Origin: Phoronis australis
Taxonomy: Eukaryota; Phoronida; Phoronidae
Reading direction: 5' to 3'
Length of the DNA: 27,073 nt
Assembly: GCA_002633005.1 (NCBI GenBank)
Contig: NMRA01000590.1
Span: 146,142 to 173,214, forward strand
Below are positions 9,493 through 19,574 of this stretch, piece by piece. The position numbers and the translations under genes were made by a program. The notes beneath the pieces are model-generated. The model did no database searches. It saw only the letters and a program-made list of their open reading frames with translations, and was not told the origin of the DNA. Position 1 is the first letter of the stretch; each line of letters opens with the position of its first letter.

Positions 9493-11696
9493 CAATTACC
9501 ATTTTATGACTTAACGGGTGAACTTTGGCCAAACAAACATTTTACTGTTCGCTGTTCGTTCACCACTGGCAACTCAGGTCTTGACATCGGTTTATAAAGT
9601 TTTGTTCAACTATTGAAAGGAAATAAAATCGAATCAACCTACAAATACGAAGTGCGTGACATTACACCAGCCTAAAACTTTATGTTGAATTAATGACGGC
9701 GTGGTAAAATCAAACGTTAAGTGATATCGCGGAAGCATAATTTCTAAATTTAGATATGAGACTTTTTATACAGTACATTTTGCACAAAAACAAGCACGAA
9801 ATTTGAAATTTACAGTAAAATTGCATAACAATCAGAATACAACACTCAATACACGACCTCAAGTGTTTTCATGCAGCGGAATGCTCAACAAGCATCACGC
9901 ATTTGCGCTCATCCGTTATTGCTCTTGATGATCACTTCATCACGCTGTATATTGCGATTTACCACAGATAATTATTGCTTATTTCTGTATAATTTCTTAA
10001 TATGTTGGTACAGCAATAGAACCCAATTTTATTTTAGAAACAACATAAACAATGGTTTGAACATAGCGCCGATATTAAATCATGGGCGCATGAAAACGGA
10101 AGACTGATCGGTTTATAGTGTCATCCATCATCCATCATCATTCAGAAATTGTTGTCACTTTCGCAGTAAAACATCTTTTCGAAACTAGAGCCTTCCTATG
10201 TAGCCAGCTAGTTGCATGAAGACTATTTTCAAAATACAGCAAGGTGCCACTGCTTATTGAGACCAAACAGACCTCGATACTTCACACAGCCCGGATAGTT
10301 ACGTTTGTCACCTCGTCGAAAAACTTGTATCAACATGAGCTCAAGACTGGCGGGTGTGCATGCAAAATCTGGAAGTCAATTGGCATTCAAGTTGCCCGTT
10401 ACGGCCGTTTAAGTGAGAAACATCCGACGTCATCTTCTTGCGTAATTCTCTGCCTTTTTAACGAAAAAACGTATATCGTCGTTTTGAAAAAAGTTCATTG
10501 TGACACGCGCCACTTCCAAAATGTTTTCAACATCTCCCATTAGATGATGAACACATCTCAGCAAAATTTGTTCTAAAATTCGGTTCACTGATATCAAAAT
10601 TCCAAAAACATATAATGAAGTGAAACCAATTCTGATCATTTGTTGTGACGTTTACGTAACCTCGAGGGAGAACGTTTGATTGAAGAATCTGGGAAAAAGA
10701 AACTGGCTAAAAGGTGACGCAATATTTCATTGGGGCGAAAGTCGACGCATAAGATCACAACATAACTTTAGCAGCAGAATAATTGTAGAAAACCATTTTT
10801 TGCAACGCTGGTAAATAATTTAGTTTACTCTAGGAAGATTTTATTCGGTCAGTTTTTACCCACAATGGCGCAAATTTGTATATTTAATTTAGTAAACAGC
10901 TTCGCACCAAGGCTACAGCCTTCCGAGCCCTTTCGCGTAAGAACACAATACTTGGCGTTTCGCGTATACTCCAAGGGGTAAAACTTTGAAAATAATATTT
11001 TCGGGGTAACCTGGTACATGTAATCCTAAAAAAAGTAGTCTGTGTTTTCATGTAGAGCGTAAAATGATTAACCCATTGATTCAAAAAGAACACTCTCGCA
11101 AACGAAAACGCACACAATTTTCAGCTATATTACACTGGTTAAAAAACAACTTCTATAAGTTTATTGCATCGGATTCTAGTGATCACAGGGCAAGTCAAAA
11201 CTCTTAAAGGGGCGCAATTTCAAACCTTTGGCATGAATCAGTGATATAAAAATGGAAATACATGTAGACCGACTTTAGTTCATCAGCAATCTAGACACAA
11301 CAGTTACAGACACTCACTGCGTTTGTTAACGTCTTGTGGCAATGATAAAAATAATTTTTTCTACTATGATTGATAACAAGTTTTACTCTGATGAGGTATG
11401 ATGCAATATGCACGTCTGATATGCAGAGTCAGCAGTTGCAAAAATATTTACTGGGTTTAATGAATCCGTTTGTTATGAACCACTGCAAAAGTATAATTAC
11501 TAATTGTACATTCGAAGCACGCCTCATTAGAATAAAAACATACACATGCTTGATGATCCTGGGAGTACCTCTTTTACAGGCATGAATGAAGATATATAGT
11601 TGTTAAGCCATAGAGGATAATAAAGCTTAGATAATATCACACTGAGCCTTGTACACCAGGCATATACAAAGGATACAGTATTTCAAAAGAAGCCTC

Positions 11697-11741
11697 AACT
11701 ACTCATTTTTCATAGTCAAAACTACTCATTTTTCATAGTAT
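11697..11741. repeat. 23-bp direct repeat, two copies
   Basis: AACTACTCATTTTTCATAGT occurs twice with a 23-base period, inside the DNA element. Confidence 0.9.
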
Positions 11742-12004
11742 TACTAAATCACGAACACCTAGATTTATATTAGAAGTTACATAGTACGATGCTACACAAC
11801 CTGCTCTCCCCCCATTTATGGGAGGCCTAATTTGAAACATTTAACGACATATCTTTTCTATGCATGATTAAAACCAAGCAAAACATGCAAACTCTCCAGG
11901 ACCAAAAATAAATATCTCAAAACCAGACATTTTACTTAAGCAGGAATTAAAACAATCCAATACATTGAGATTGTTTTCACACAGAAGACCAAAGAGCAAA
12001 TAAA

Positions 12005-12155
12005 GACCAAATTCACCACGTCAAGACTGAAAATTTATCACATCAGCACCTATAATTTATCAAGTGAGGACCAAAAATTCTTCACTTCAGGATCAAAATA
12101 AAATACGACCGAACTGAAAATTTAATAAGTCAGGTTCAAAAACTTACCATGTCAG
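12005..12155. repeat. Degenerate 22-bp tandem repeat, seven units
   Basis: Units of about 22 bp start at 12005, 12025, 12047, 12069, 12091, 12113 and 12134, with an approximate consensus GACCAAAAATTTATCACGTC followed by AG. The period is nearly constant although individual units differ at many positions. It lies inside the DNA element and fainter relatives (AGGACCAAAAATAAATATCT) occur just upstream near 11898. Confidence 0.8.
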
Positions 12156-14165
12156 TAACTTTCACGCCAGAACACCACGTCACCATCCCCAAGCATTGAT
12201 CTTTCAAAGTGATACTGTCCGTACTATACTAAACAAGGGCTATATATTCAACCTCTCGCCGACAACAGATATATTATCTTCGAAATGCGGTTGAATTTCT
12301 TTCGTCTAATCCACGTTTTACAATAGATGCCAATGTATAGGTACACACTGGATTGTCATCATTGCATAATGGGTGATCACGTAGTCTCCGGGCATGAAAA
12401 CAATTCTCTCCGGGCGTGATAAGTTTTCTAACGCAATAAATCCTGGTTGCCAATTGTTTTTGATTCTACAGAGATTTCAATTCCTGAATAGAAAATGTGT
12501 GTTCTGGATTTTTCCGCTTCAGCTTTCCATTCAGGTAACTAGTGCACAGCACAGTGTTTTTACTATCCCGTGCGGCTCCACTGCAACGAATCACTTCTGG
12601 TACAATCTTTCGTAAACGACGTTCGTATTTTGCACATTTCTTCGGGGTAACAGTTTTCCAAGAGCTATATATTCATTGGACAAGTTTCTGTTTGGTAATC
12701 GGTTTTATTTTCTGTCTCAGGTAGTCCTTGAGCTCATGCTCTGAATGTTTTGAAAACGCAACTCTTTATTTACGCAGATACGTTTTCCTGCCCGTGGGCA
12801 CCGACTCGCTGAATTCACCAACCAAACATTTATTTTTGAAAATGCACTCAAAAGTGTAGTTAAAACACCGTGTTGATCATAGTCGTCAGTGCAGAAAAGC
12901 GAAATGAACAAATTTGTACACACTGCTCAAAGCACTTTTGTGGACATACGGAAACGCCAACGTCTCTGTCTTACAACTCTGCGTGTGCTTGGCATTTCTG
13001 ATCAAAGCGCTCTCATGCTGGAAACTTTATTAAGACTGAGCACCGTTTCAAAAAATTGTATTTTTTTTTAAAGCTTAGCACAGAATTATTATGCGATTTT
13101 AGGACTGAAACGGAACCAAATCTCGAGTGGTGACTCATTAGAATGTGCAAAATTCGGGGAGGGGGGTGGCTGGCAATACAAGCATGATTTTTTTATTTTC
13201 GCGCCAAACATGTAGTTACCACTTCTCATTCAGCGTCACTTACTACCTGGGGTGGCCAGATCATACATGTACGCTATCAAGATCACCAGACGCTTTGCTT
13301 CTCAAAAGTGCACCTTTGTGTATTTTCTATCATTTTTTGCCATCGCAATCGCTTTACCAAAGTTTCACGCACATATGCCACGTAGATACAAATACCTCTT
13401 CACCACGTATTCACATCTTGCCGTTCACAATTGTTTTATTTTCCATAATTTGTCAATATGTTGTTGACATTAACGTCACCGATACACTGAAAACGGAATG
13501 CGCAAGGCTACTTTGCTGTAGCCTCAACAGTGGTGATGTCACCGTCTTAGTTCGTGGAAATCGTAACCATAATATGATTTCGAAGTTAGAGCCATCGAAG
13601 TCCGTGGGTTTAGGGCATACTGGACCGTGAATTTCGCGTCTGTACTGCAAGGGTCAATACTATGAAAATAAAATCCCTGGAGTGAGAGCTTTTCGCGGTG
13701 TAAGAACTCACTCACTAATCCATCATCATGGGCGCGTGACAGGAGACCGGTGACTAACTTAAAAAAACGCAAAAAGATGCAGTTTGGCGTTACACAAACA
13801 ACTTGAAATCAACTGCGGGCGAAGACTGCTAAAATAGCTGCGTTTACAAAATGACTACAGCGTTGTATTGACCGGGAAGCAACCGATCTAATACATCTTG
13901 TTAACGTCACGAGTCAAATTAAAGATCAAATGTAAAGAAAACTTTCACGTTTTTCATCCAAAACTTGTTGCATTGTCCATAATCCAATGTTTACTATTAC
14001 CGCTTGCCTTCAACCTTCGAATTAGTGGTATTACACAACCGACGTGAACTCATGTAACCGAGACAGTAAAACTAGGTTAATTTATTTGACCCTGTGCTAA
14101 GACGAATATGCATCGACACGCAAAGTGGTATCAGCCTGACAACCTATTACGCAACTGCTACTCTA

Positions 14166-14313
14166 GCCTAAAAATAGCAGCCGACCAGCTGGTCGGCTGA
14201 TGGCCGGTCGGCTGAAAGGTCGGCTGAAGGGTCGGCTGGGGAGTCGCCTTATGAGTCGGCACTGCGGGCGGCTGCCGGTCGGCTAATTTTTAGCCGACCG
14301 GTCGGCCAATTAG
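14166..14313. repeat. Right subterminal GCCGAC/GTCGGC array
   Basis: Successive GGTCGGCTG-type units (TGGTCGGCTGATGG, CCGGTCGGCTGAAA, GGTCGGCTGAAGG, GGTCGGCTGGGG) are followed by the module shared with the left end and by inverted GCCGACCGGTCGGC palindromes next to the terminal repeat. Confidence 0.8.
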
Positions 14314-14348
14314 CCGACCGGGCGGCCAAAAATTCGTGATGTGTGCTG
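14314..14348 (-). repeat. Right terminal inverted repeat of the DNA element
   Basis: Read on the minus strand it gives CAGCACACATCACGAATTTT followed by TGGCCGCCCGGTCGG, matching the left terminus at 34 of 35 positions. TA follows at 14349-14350. Confidence 0.93.
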
Positions 14349-14424
14349 TATACTGTATTGTTTATTGTGTCGTGTAAATTGTAAATACCCATGCTAGAGA
14401 AAATAAAAATACTTAATATGAAAA
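14349..14424 (+). other. 3' UTR end and A-rich tail of the inner LINE
   Basis: This is the short remainder of the LINE 3' UTR after the DNA element, ending GAAAATAAAAATACTTAATA and TGAAAAAA directly against the right target-site duplication. The tail is short and interrupted, as expected for an old insertion. Confidence 0.85.
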
Positions 14425-14438
14425 AAGAGTGAGTTTAT
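14425..14438. repeat. Right target-site duplication of the inner LINE
   Basis: AAGAGTGAGTTTAT is identical to 3405-3418. From here rightwards the RT gene of the outer LINE resumes in frame with sequence left of 3418. Confidence 0.93.
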
Positions 14439-15548
14439 TATGAATCAGCCAGTCATGGTTAATGGTTAGCTCATTGTTGAGAGAAGATTTGAGTTCTTTT
14501 GCCGATCCAGCTGTGGACATAATTGCAGTGTCATCAGCTTATAAAACTGGGACACTGTTGTGGAGGACAGTAGGGAGGTCGTTAACAAAAATAGTGAATA
14601 ATAGAGGGCCCAAAATGGAACCCTGAGTTACCCCCGTGATTACGGTTGAGTAGTCAGAAAGTGTACCAGCGTATTTGGTGGCCTGTTTACGGTCGTATAA
14701 GTAGTTTCTAAACCAAAGGAGTTCGTTATCATTAACTCCATATGACTCTAGTTTCGGCAATAGGATACCATGGTCCACAGTGTCAAAGGCTTTCTTAAGG
14801 TCAAAAAGACAGCACCAGTTAGCCTCCCCTGATCCACATTATTAAAGATAAACTCAGTAGCATGAATGTTTGTAGTAAGAGTGGAATGCAAGGGGCGGAA
14901 ACCAGACTGTGCTACCGAGAGAAGGGAATTTTGCTCCAGGAACTGGTGAAGCTGCTTTAGAACACACCTTTCAAGAATTTTGGACACTGCAGGGAGGACC
15001 GATATTGGTCTATAATTTTCGCAACTTGACTTTTCACCATCTTTAAAAACAGGAGTAACAACTGCCATCTTCCATTCTCTAGGAATTGTGGCCGTTTTTA
15101 AACTTTGAATGTCTTGGAACTTAAATGATATTCCCTCTTGTGTCTTGGGCGGGAGATCAATAGTTGACATACTGAAATTCTCAGCAAGTTTTTGGCCAAT
15201 GCCAGTAAAAAGGTCATTAAATGCATTTGCTATTTTCTTATTGTCCGAAACAAAATCGTTTCCAATTCTAAATTAATCTGCGACAGACTTAGACTTGTTA
15301 GGTAAAATTGATTTTATGATTTTCCAGACAGTTTTCTCGTTAGATTTGTTTTCATTAATAACTTGGTCGTAATGCCCATCCTTAGTCCGTTTAAGAGCAT
15401 TGTTTACCTTATTCCTAGCTTTCTTAAAGATACCCCAGTCAGATGAATTTCGAGTACGCTGAGCTATTCGCTCCAGGTAATCTCTCTTGCGAGAGAGAGC
15501 TATGAGGTTATCATTATACCACTCGGGTGATTTGCCCTTTAATTTCAA
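14425..15548 (-). pseudogene. RT domain of the outer LINE, broken
   Basis: From the right, KLKGKSPEWYNDNLIALSRK opens the endonuclease-RT linker. It is followed by an in-frame TAA (15273-15275), then IPREWKMAVVTPVFKDGEKS and NYRPISVLPAVSKILE (RT motifs 1-2) and SGFRPLHST. A one-base slip in a T-run near 14805 moves motif A (FDLKKAFDTVDHG) to another frame. Then come ITGVTQGSILGPLLFTIFVN (motif B) and motif C, where the Tyr codon of YADD is TAA (14539-14541), leaving stop-ADDTAIM. The frame then continues to NKLTL at the insertion point. Family comparison suggests that about 40-50 residues (the usual NKATGLDGI region) are missing near 15115. Confidence 0.9.
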
Positions 15549-15574
15549 TTGGATTACGGGGACATGATTATTAA

Positions 15575-16510
15575 TTACTTTAATGAACCTTTGCTTGAAA
15601 ATCGTCCAAGCGGCATCGGGGTCAACAGCGGTGGTAACGGCACCCCAATCAATCGCCTGTAGATCACTGAAAAAGTCTTCGTTATCGAAGGTGTGATGAG
15701 AACGCTTGGTAATGATCCTTTCGGAAACCTAGGGCGACAAGTCTTATACGCTGTGAATACAAGATTATGATCACTAACCCCAATGGGTATAATATCAAAT
15801 GTAAAAACTTTGTCAACGTTTGATACAAGAATAAGATCAAGGCATGTGGAAGTTTTGTCGGTAAGCCTTTTGGGCACGTTAATAATATTCTTCATACCCA
15901 ACTCTCGTTCCTATGCCCTACTCTTACCTACTGTCTTCTTAAACAATGCATCATAATTAAAATCACCAGAAACAATAAAATCTTTGCTAGTGTGAGCTTG
16001 ATTATGAACAATATTTTTTAAATGATCGGTCAATTTTTCTGTGTATTCTGCGTTTGCAGAGGGTGGTGTGTAGACTGAACCAATAATCAAATTCTTCGAT
16101 TTAGGAATATCAATCTCAATCTCAACCCAGAACGACTCCACCTGTTCGTCATGGTGCTGGATCTGACGGCTAGCTAGTCCTTCTTTCGTGTACATGGCAA
16201 CACCACCACCTTTCCTGTTACGGTCGTTCCTATTCAATTCAAAGCTGTCGATGGTGATCTCAGAATCATCGATGATAGAATAGAGTCGTGTTTCATTCAA
16301 GCAAATAATAAAGATGGGTTCTTGACTCCTAATAAAACGCAGATCATCAATTCGGTCAGTTAGCGACACTATATTACGGTGTCCAATACGGAGACCTTTG
16401 GTGTATTTTAAATCAGATAGAATATCGGGACCATGGTCACTCAGGATACTAGAAGTGACACATATTCGTGCGTCGGGCACAGGTATGGCACTACTCGATG
16501 GAGCAAGCAC
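15575..16510 (-). pseudogene. AP-endonuclease domain of the outer LINE, broken
   Basis: Motifs in order are GLRIGHRNIVSL (catalytic Asn region), IICLNETRL (catalytic Glu), RNDRNRKGGGVAMY, IGSVYTPPS, GDFNYDALF (catalytic Asp and Asn) and GVSDHNLVF (the SDH triad end). The catalytic residues are all still present. Damage consists of an in-frame TAG at 15911-15913 (GKSRA-stop-ERELG) and a frameshift near 15725, after which the family sequence DNEDFFSDLQAIDWG is read in another frame. This domain would nick genomic DNA to prime reverse transcription. The ATG at 16510 is only the first in-frame Met. Confidence 0.9.
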
Positions 16511-17001
16511 TCAGGGGCTACAAGTAGGCTGATTTTTCTCAGCTCATTTTGAAGTGCTTCGAAGAGTTGCAGAAACGGAGATTTGATGAAGGTTTCTTCA
16601 AGATGAAAGCGCACTTGATGGAGAAAAAGTGTATTGTGTTGTACCATTGCTAGGAGCGTAGTTGCCAGGCATATACTGAATTCGAACCTCAGCATAAAAA
16701 TTGTGAGATAATGAATGTGATTACAATAAGTTTCCATCAGTTAATTTTTGTTCAAGCCATTTCCATGTCGTTACCGTCTGAGTGACAAGACTAATCGCAA
16801 AAATGTAGGTCAATACTGTGACGTGTAAGCAAAGAACGCGAACCTCACGTTCTCTTTCGCGTTTAACGTGTTGTCGAAGCACTCTACCAAGTGCAGCGAC
16901 ACATGTACCGAGAACAACAAATATACACGTACATGTAGATACAGCAGTTTATAACTATAGTGAAAATGGACAGATGCCGCTAGTGCATACACTGTACTCA
17001 C
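16511..17001. other. No gene recognised; left flank of the ZP-like exon
   Basis: Minus-strand frames of 98 codons (16441-16737) and the readthrough beyond the ZP-like segment overlap but show no domain. The first part may still belong to the 5' end of the outer LINE. CGTACATGTAGATACAG near 16929 is one of several TACATGTA words in the window. Confidence 0.5.
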
Positions 17002-17168
17002 AGTCAGCCCACAGTCGCCATAAGAAAAGTTCAATGTACCGACGCCCCCAATGACGGCTGCCTCGCACGCACTGATTCCAGCTTTGCCTTTGACATGCAT
17101 TTTCGTTATCGCACTGTCAGCCCCTGTTATAGCTAGCTCTGACCCATTTTTTGCACAAGTGAATGAAC
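17002..17168 (-). CDS. Candidate host exon, ZP-domain start
   Basis: On the minus strand, a pyrimidine-rich stretch ending GTTCGTTTTACAG precedes this 167-bp segment and a strong donor GTGAGT follows at 17001. The exon would enter in phase 1 and leave in phase 0. It encodes SFTCAKNGSELAITGADSAI, a variable stretch with a second Cys (ISACEAAV), then TLNFSYGDCGLT. The Cys spacing and the ending DCGxT after a beta-like strand resemble the first half of the ZP-N domain (C...C...CGT), found in extracellular, filament-forming animal proteins. The family call is inference from pattern. No partner exon was located. Downstream exons would have to lie beyond the transposon nest or outside the window. 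Confidence 0.45.
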
Positions 17169-18829
17169 CTGTAAAACGAACAACGTGTGACACCGTAATA
17201 TGTCATGGATGATAAAGTCAAAAAGGCTTTAACACTCTCATTTATGTCAATATCAACTGAATATCAACGCAGCTCATAATTTCTCGACACTTATCGTTTG
17301 TTTCCTGACTTAGTAATGTTTCTAAAAATACACCTGCTTTCTCACTATGCCATTTTTATTACTCGTTTTTTAATGCTTTACAAAGGTCACCAGAATCTTT
17401 CTCATATAATTTTGCATGGGCACACAGGGTAGAAAGCTTGTGAAGCCAGTATCCCTCAATGCATTGTAAGTGTATTAGGGCGTGTCCAACCCCTGTGATA
17501 AATTACTTGGTTAATTGCGTTCTCATGGTCTTGGCCACCCTTCAAGAGTGGAGCATTGTTCATGCAATGGTGTCTAATTTTTCACTATAATTAGCATGTT
17601 CGGAAATTCCTGTGCAGAACCCACACAGTTGGCTATTATATGTTTTGTATTTTTGTATTTTGAAATTACGTTATAACTGTGTTAGCTGTGTCAATTGATT
17701 ATACTGTTTTTTCGTTGTTTGTAATGGACGAGACATTATCAGCATCGAAACATGGTTCACGTGGTTGAATGTCGAATTGTTTGCGGTTCTAAAACGAAAA
17801 GAGATTTACATGTACAGTAGCTCATAGCAAGTCTTAGCTCAGTGTCTTCATGGTTTTACAATCATACCATTCACGAATGAAAGGACATTCTCTGCGAGAA
17901 AAGTAAGTGGTATGATAGTGGTTTTCGTCTGGTAAACTGACAGCTAGTCTTCCATTACTCAAGACCATGCTCTCTTTAACAACTCAACATGTATAGCCTA
18001 ATATTAAGCAACACGAGCTGCTAGATGCCATCAAGCCGGCAAACATCACTTATGTTGATTACCGAATATTTTGGGACCAATTTGATGACAGTATATGGAG
18101 TACAAAAAGTTTGTTTCTGTCACGGAAAGTGTGTTTGTGGTTGCTTTAAGTCCAACAAGTAGGCTTACCTTGCACAAAATTCACCCCAAGTGTCGTTATG
18201 GACCGAGGGACCACAAGATCACTCCACTAACGAGATGAGATCAAAAATATGCCACCGGCGTGCCGTTTTTTGGTGCCACGCGGACATTTTCCCTTTGAAA
18301 ATTGAGCTTGCCACCTACAGCTCCCCAAAACCCAAGCATCCAGTAGTGGGAACAAGACGTTTTAGTAACAACTTTTCAATCACCCGCCTGTGACACACAA
18401 TGCCTCCCATTCAATTGGCACATCTGTAATCGCACATGTCTCAAGGCCTACTTTAAAACCTTTCTTGAGTGGTTGCACCTGTAAATGTGGATCTTACAGT
18501 ATATTAAGAGGGTGTATACACTGGTCAAAACTCAAGGATCCTATCTAGAATAATAAAAAAGGTTCTTCCTAGTTAGACTCTGAAAGTGACAAAAATCTTA
18601 AACAAATGTTTATGGTATTCCTTTTATTAAGTATTGCATTTTTAATACTCAGAAAATCCGATTTTGCCTCGATTTTTTTCAAAACGCATAGGCATTACTA
18701 CCAGCCGTTTTCTTAAGCAAAATTCTACTTATACATACTGAATATATGCACAAATTTATTATCATCTTGTGAGTTTTTGCGCCTGAGTTGTAGCAAGCAC
18801 GCAACCTTCTGTCATTCTGTCACTTTCAG
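17169..18829. other. No gene recognised
   Basis: This is AT-rich non-coding sequence. A 9-bp inverted repeat ATCATACCA / TGGTATGAT (17861-17869 and 17908-17916) brackets a potential hairpin. A 67-codon plus frame at 18190-18393 has no recognisable motif. Confidence 0.55.
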
Positions 18830-18954
18830 TCCAACCCTTCAGCTTATATTCGGCTGATGAGCTACTGGCTCACCGACGCACCTTCGACCAGACTTTGTCC
18901 CAACTGGCTGAGTTAAACGATGGTAGCCGCCTGCTCGAACTTATGGACATGCTG
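18830..18954 (+). CDS. Possible exon of unknown function
   Basis: A 125-bp segment lies between an acceptor-like TCATTCTGTCACTTTCAG and a donor-like CTG/GTAAAAGT. It reads QPFSLYSADELLAHRRTFDQ then TLSQLAELNDGSRLLELMDML. This resembles an amphipathic helical protein, with varied, G/C-ending codons unlike the AT-rich surroundings. Alternatively the frame reads on as VKVTARAVC to a TGA at 18982. A nearby frame (18988-19071) reads QMLTGTVIHGVLRLMRWSGA and may be a diverged continuation. I do not recognise the family. It could be an exon of an unseen gene, a processed pseudogene fragment or chance. Confidence 0.25.
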
Positions 18955-19557
18955 GTAAAAGTCACAGCAAGAGCCGTGTGTTGATAAATCAGATGCTGAC
19001 AGGCACCGTCATCCATGGAGTTCTGCGCCTTATGAGATGGTCTGGGGCGATTAATGCACCAGAATACGCCAAATGATCCTGTGCGTGACAGGTATTACAG
19101 GTACTACAGTTATTTCCGTCCTATTTGTAAAAACGTAGTCCATGTTTTAAAAAACCCAGGTACGCATTTATACTTCAGTTATATTTGATTTCAAAATTGC
19201 AAATTTCCTAAAAATTGACCTACGCGTTGTGGAAAAACAGGCCCGAGAATCTTGTCACCACCCTGAAATCACGAGCCGAGAAAAAAGGCTTTGAACTTAA
19301 GTGGGTATCGATTGGTTCATTAGGACAACATTTGTACATCAAGAATTAAGGATAAGGTTAATATAAAAATGTAAAAAACACTCAACATTATTTTTTGTAT
19401 CCACCTGCCTTAAGAGCACCGCTTTGAGCCCACCAGGGCTATAAATTGTCAAAAGTAACGAACTGTTAGGCGTATTAGTTTGCTTTTGTCTATTTCACCG
19501 CGAGAATCACATTTTAATAGTCCTTTTGCGAGGTTATAACAATAACTTAGACTTGAC
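18955..19557. other. No gene recognised
   Basis: This is AT-rich sequence downstream of the exon candidate, with no repeat family, RNA gene or clear open frame apart from the short coding-like stretch near 18988-19071 mentioned there. Confidence 0.5.
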
Positions 19558-19574
19558 TGTGACGTCACCGGAAG
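19558..19574 (+). promoter_or_regulatory. CRE/ETS composite, promoter-like, pointing right
   Basis: TGTGACGTCACCGGAAG combines the CRE palindrome TGACGTCA with the ETS core CCGGAAG, a pairing well known in TATA-less animal promoters. An ATG 95 bases downstream (19669) opens the short frame MPNKYCCYRK followed by TGA, so any gene here is either broken or begins elsewhere. A near-identical inverted copy lies at 20547-20563. Confidence 0.4.

Larger units (their letters stand above)
9493..14165. other. Interior of the DNA element: no gene recognised
   Basis: The longest open frames are plus 13145-13630 (161 codons), plus 10244-10543 (99 codons) and minus 10884-11117 (77 codons). None shows a transposase, zinc-finger, helicase or other motif that I recognise, and composition does not differ clearly from flanks. 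Two short tandem repeats are listed separately. A CATGGGCGC word occurs near each end (10081 and 13728) in the same orientation. The content remains unexplained. Confidence 0.6.
9290..14348. mobile_element. 5.06-kb DNA element with terminal inverted repeats, TA-flanked, no transposase seen
   Basis: The two ends are inverted copies: CAGCACACATCACGAATTTT, TGGCCG, one mismatch, then CCGGTCGG (34 of 35 identical), with weaker symmetry to about 50 bp. TA dinucleotides flank both ends (9288-9289 and 14349-14350), consistent with a 2-bp TA duplication. Excision rejoins the 3' UTR of the inner LINE. Both ends carry GC-rich GCCGAC/GTCGGC arrays of roughly 180-200 bp. The 4.7-kb interior has no recognisable transposase, DDE motif or other domain. 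A TA target fits Tc1/mariner-like and some other superfamilies, but the TIR was not matched to a named family. Probably non-autonomous, possibly carrying foreign or captured DNA. Confidence 0.88.
3419..14424 (+). mobile_element. Inner L1/Tx1-like LINE, near full length, split by a DNA element
   Basis: A plus-strand non-LTR retrotransposon with short 5' UTR (about 134 bp), ORF1 (3553-4391), a 1-kb inter-ORF region, ORF2 (5402-9134) and a 3' UTR ending in AATATGAAAAAA at 14424. Without the DNA element at 9290-14348 it is about 5.9 kb, the expected size for the clade. It lies inside the RT gene of the outer LINE with a 14-bp target duplication. The inferred first-strand nick (bottom strand CTCTT/AACG) resembles an L1-type TTTT/A target. 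Both ORFs are broken, so the copy is dead. Confidence 0.94.
14425..16510 (-). mobile_element. Outer Jockey-superfamily LINE, 5' part (endonuclease and RT)
   Basis: This is the proximal two thirds of the outer LINE, continuing from 3404. On the minus strand it runs from an AP-endonuclease (16510 to about 15720) through a linker to the RT core (about 15120 to 14425), and is then interrupted by the inner LINE at codons for NKLTL. The 5' limit is uncertain. Coding-like sequence in another frame continues to about 16600 (LQNELRKISLL), but no ORF1 is recognisable, so the copy is probably 5'-truncated somewhere between 16510 and 16740. Confidence 0.9.

Noticed and set aside
13145-13630. 161-codon plus-strand frame inside the DNA element, a possible transposase
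   Set aside because: It shows no DDE/D, zinc-finger or helix-turn-helix pattern, is rich in Ser, Leu, His and Cys as expected for chance translation, and overlaps minus-strand frames of similar quality.
16810-17193. 127-codon minus-strand frame as a single exon
   Set aside because: Only 17002-17168 has protein-like character and splice borders; the remainder reads as translated non-coding DNA.
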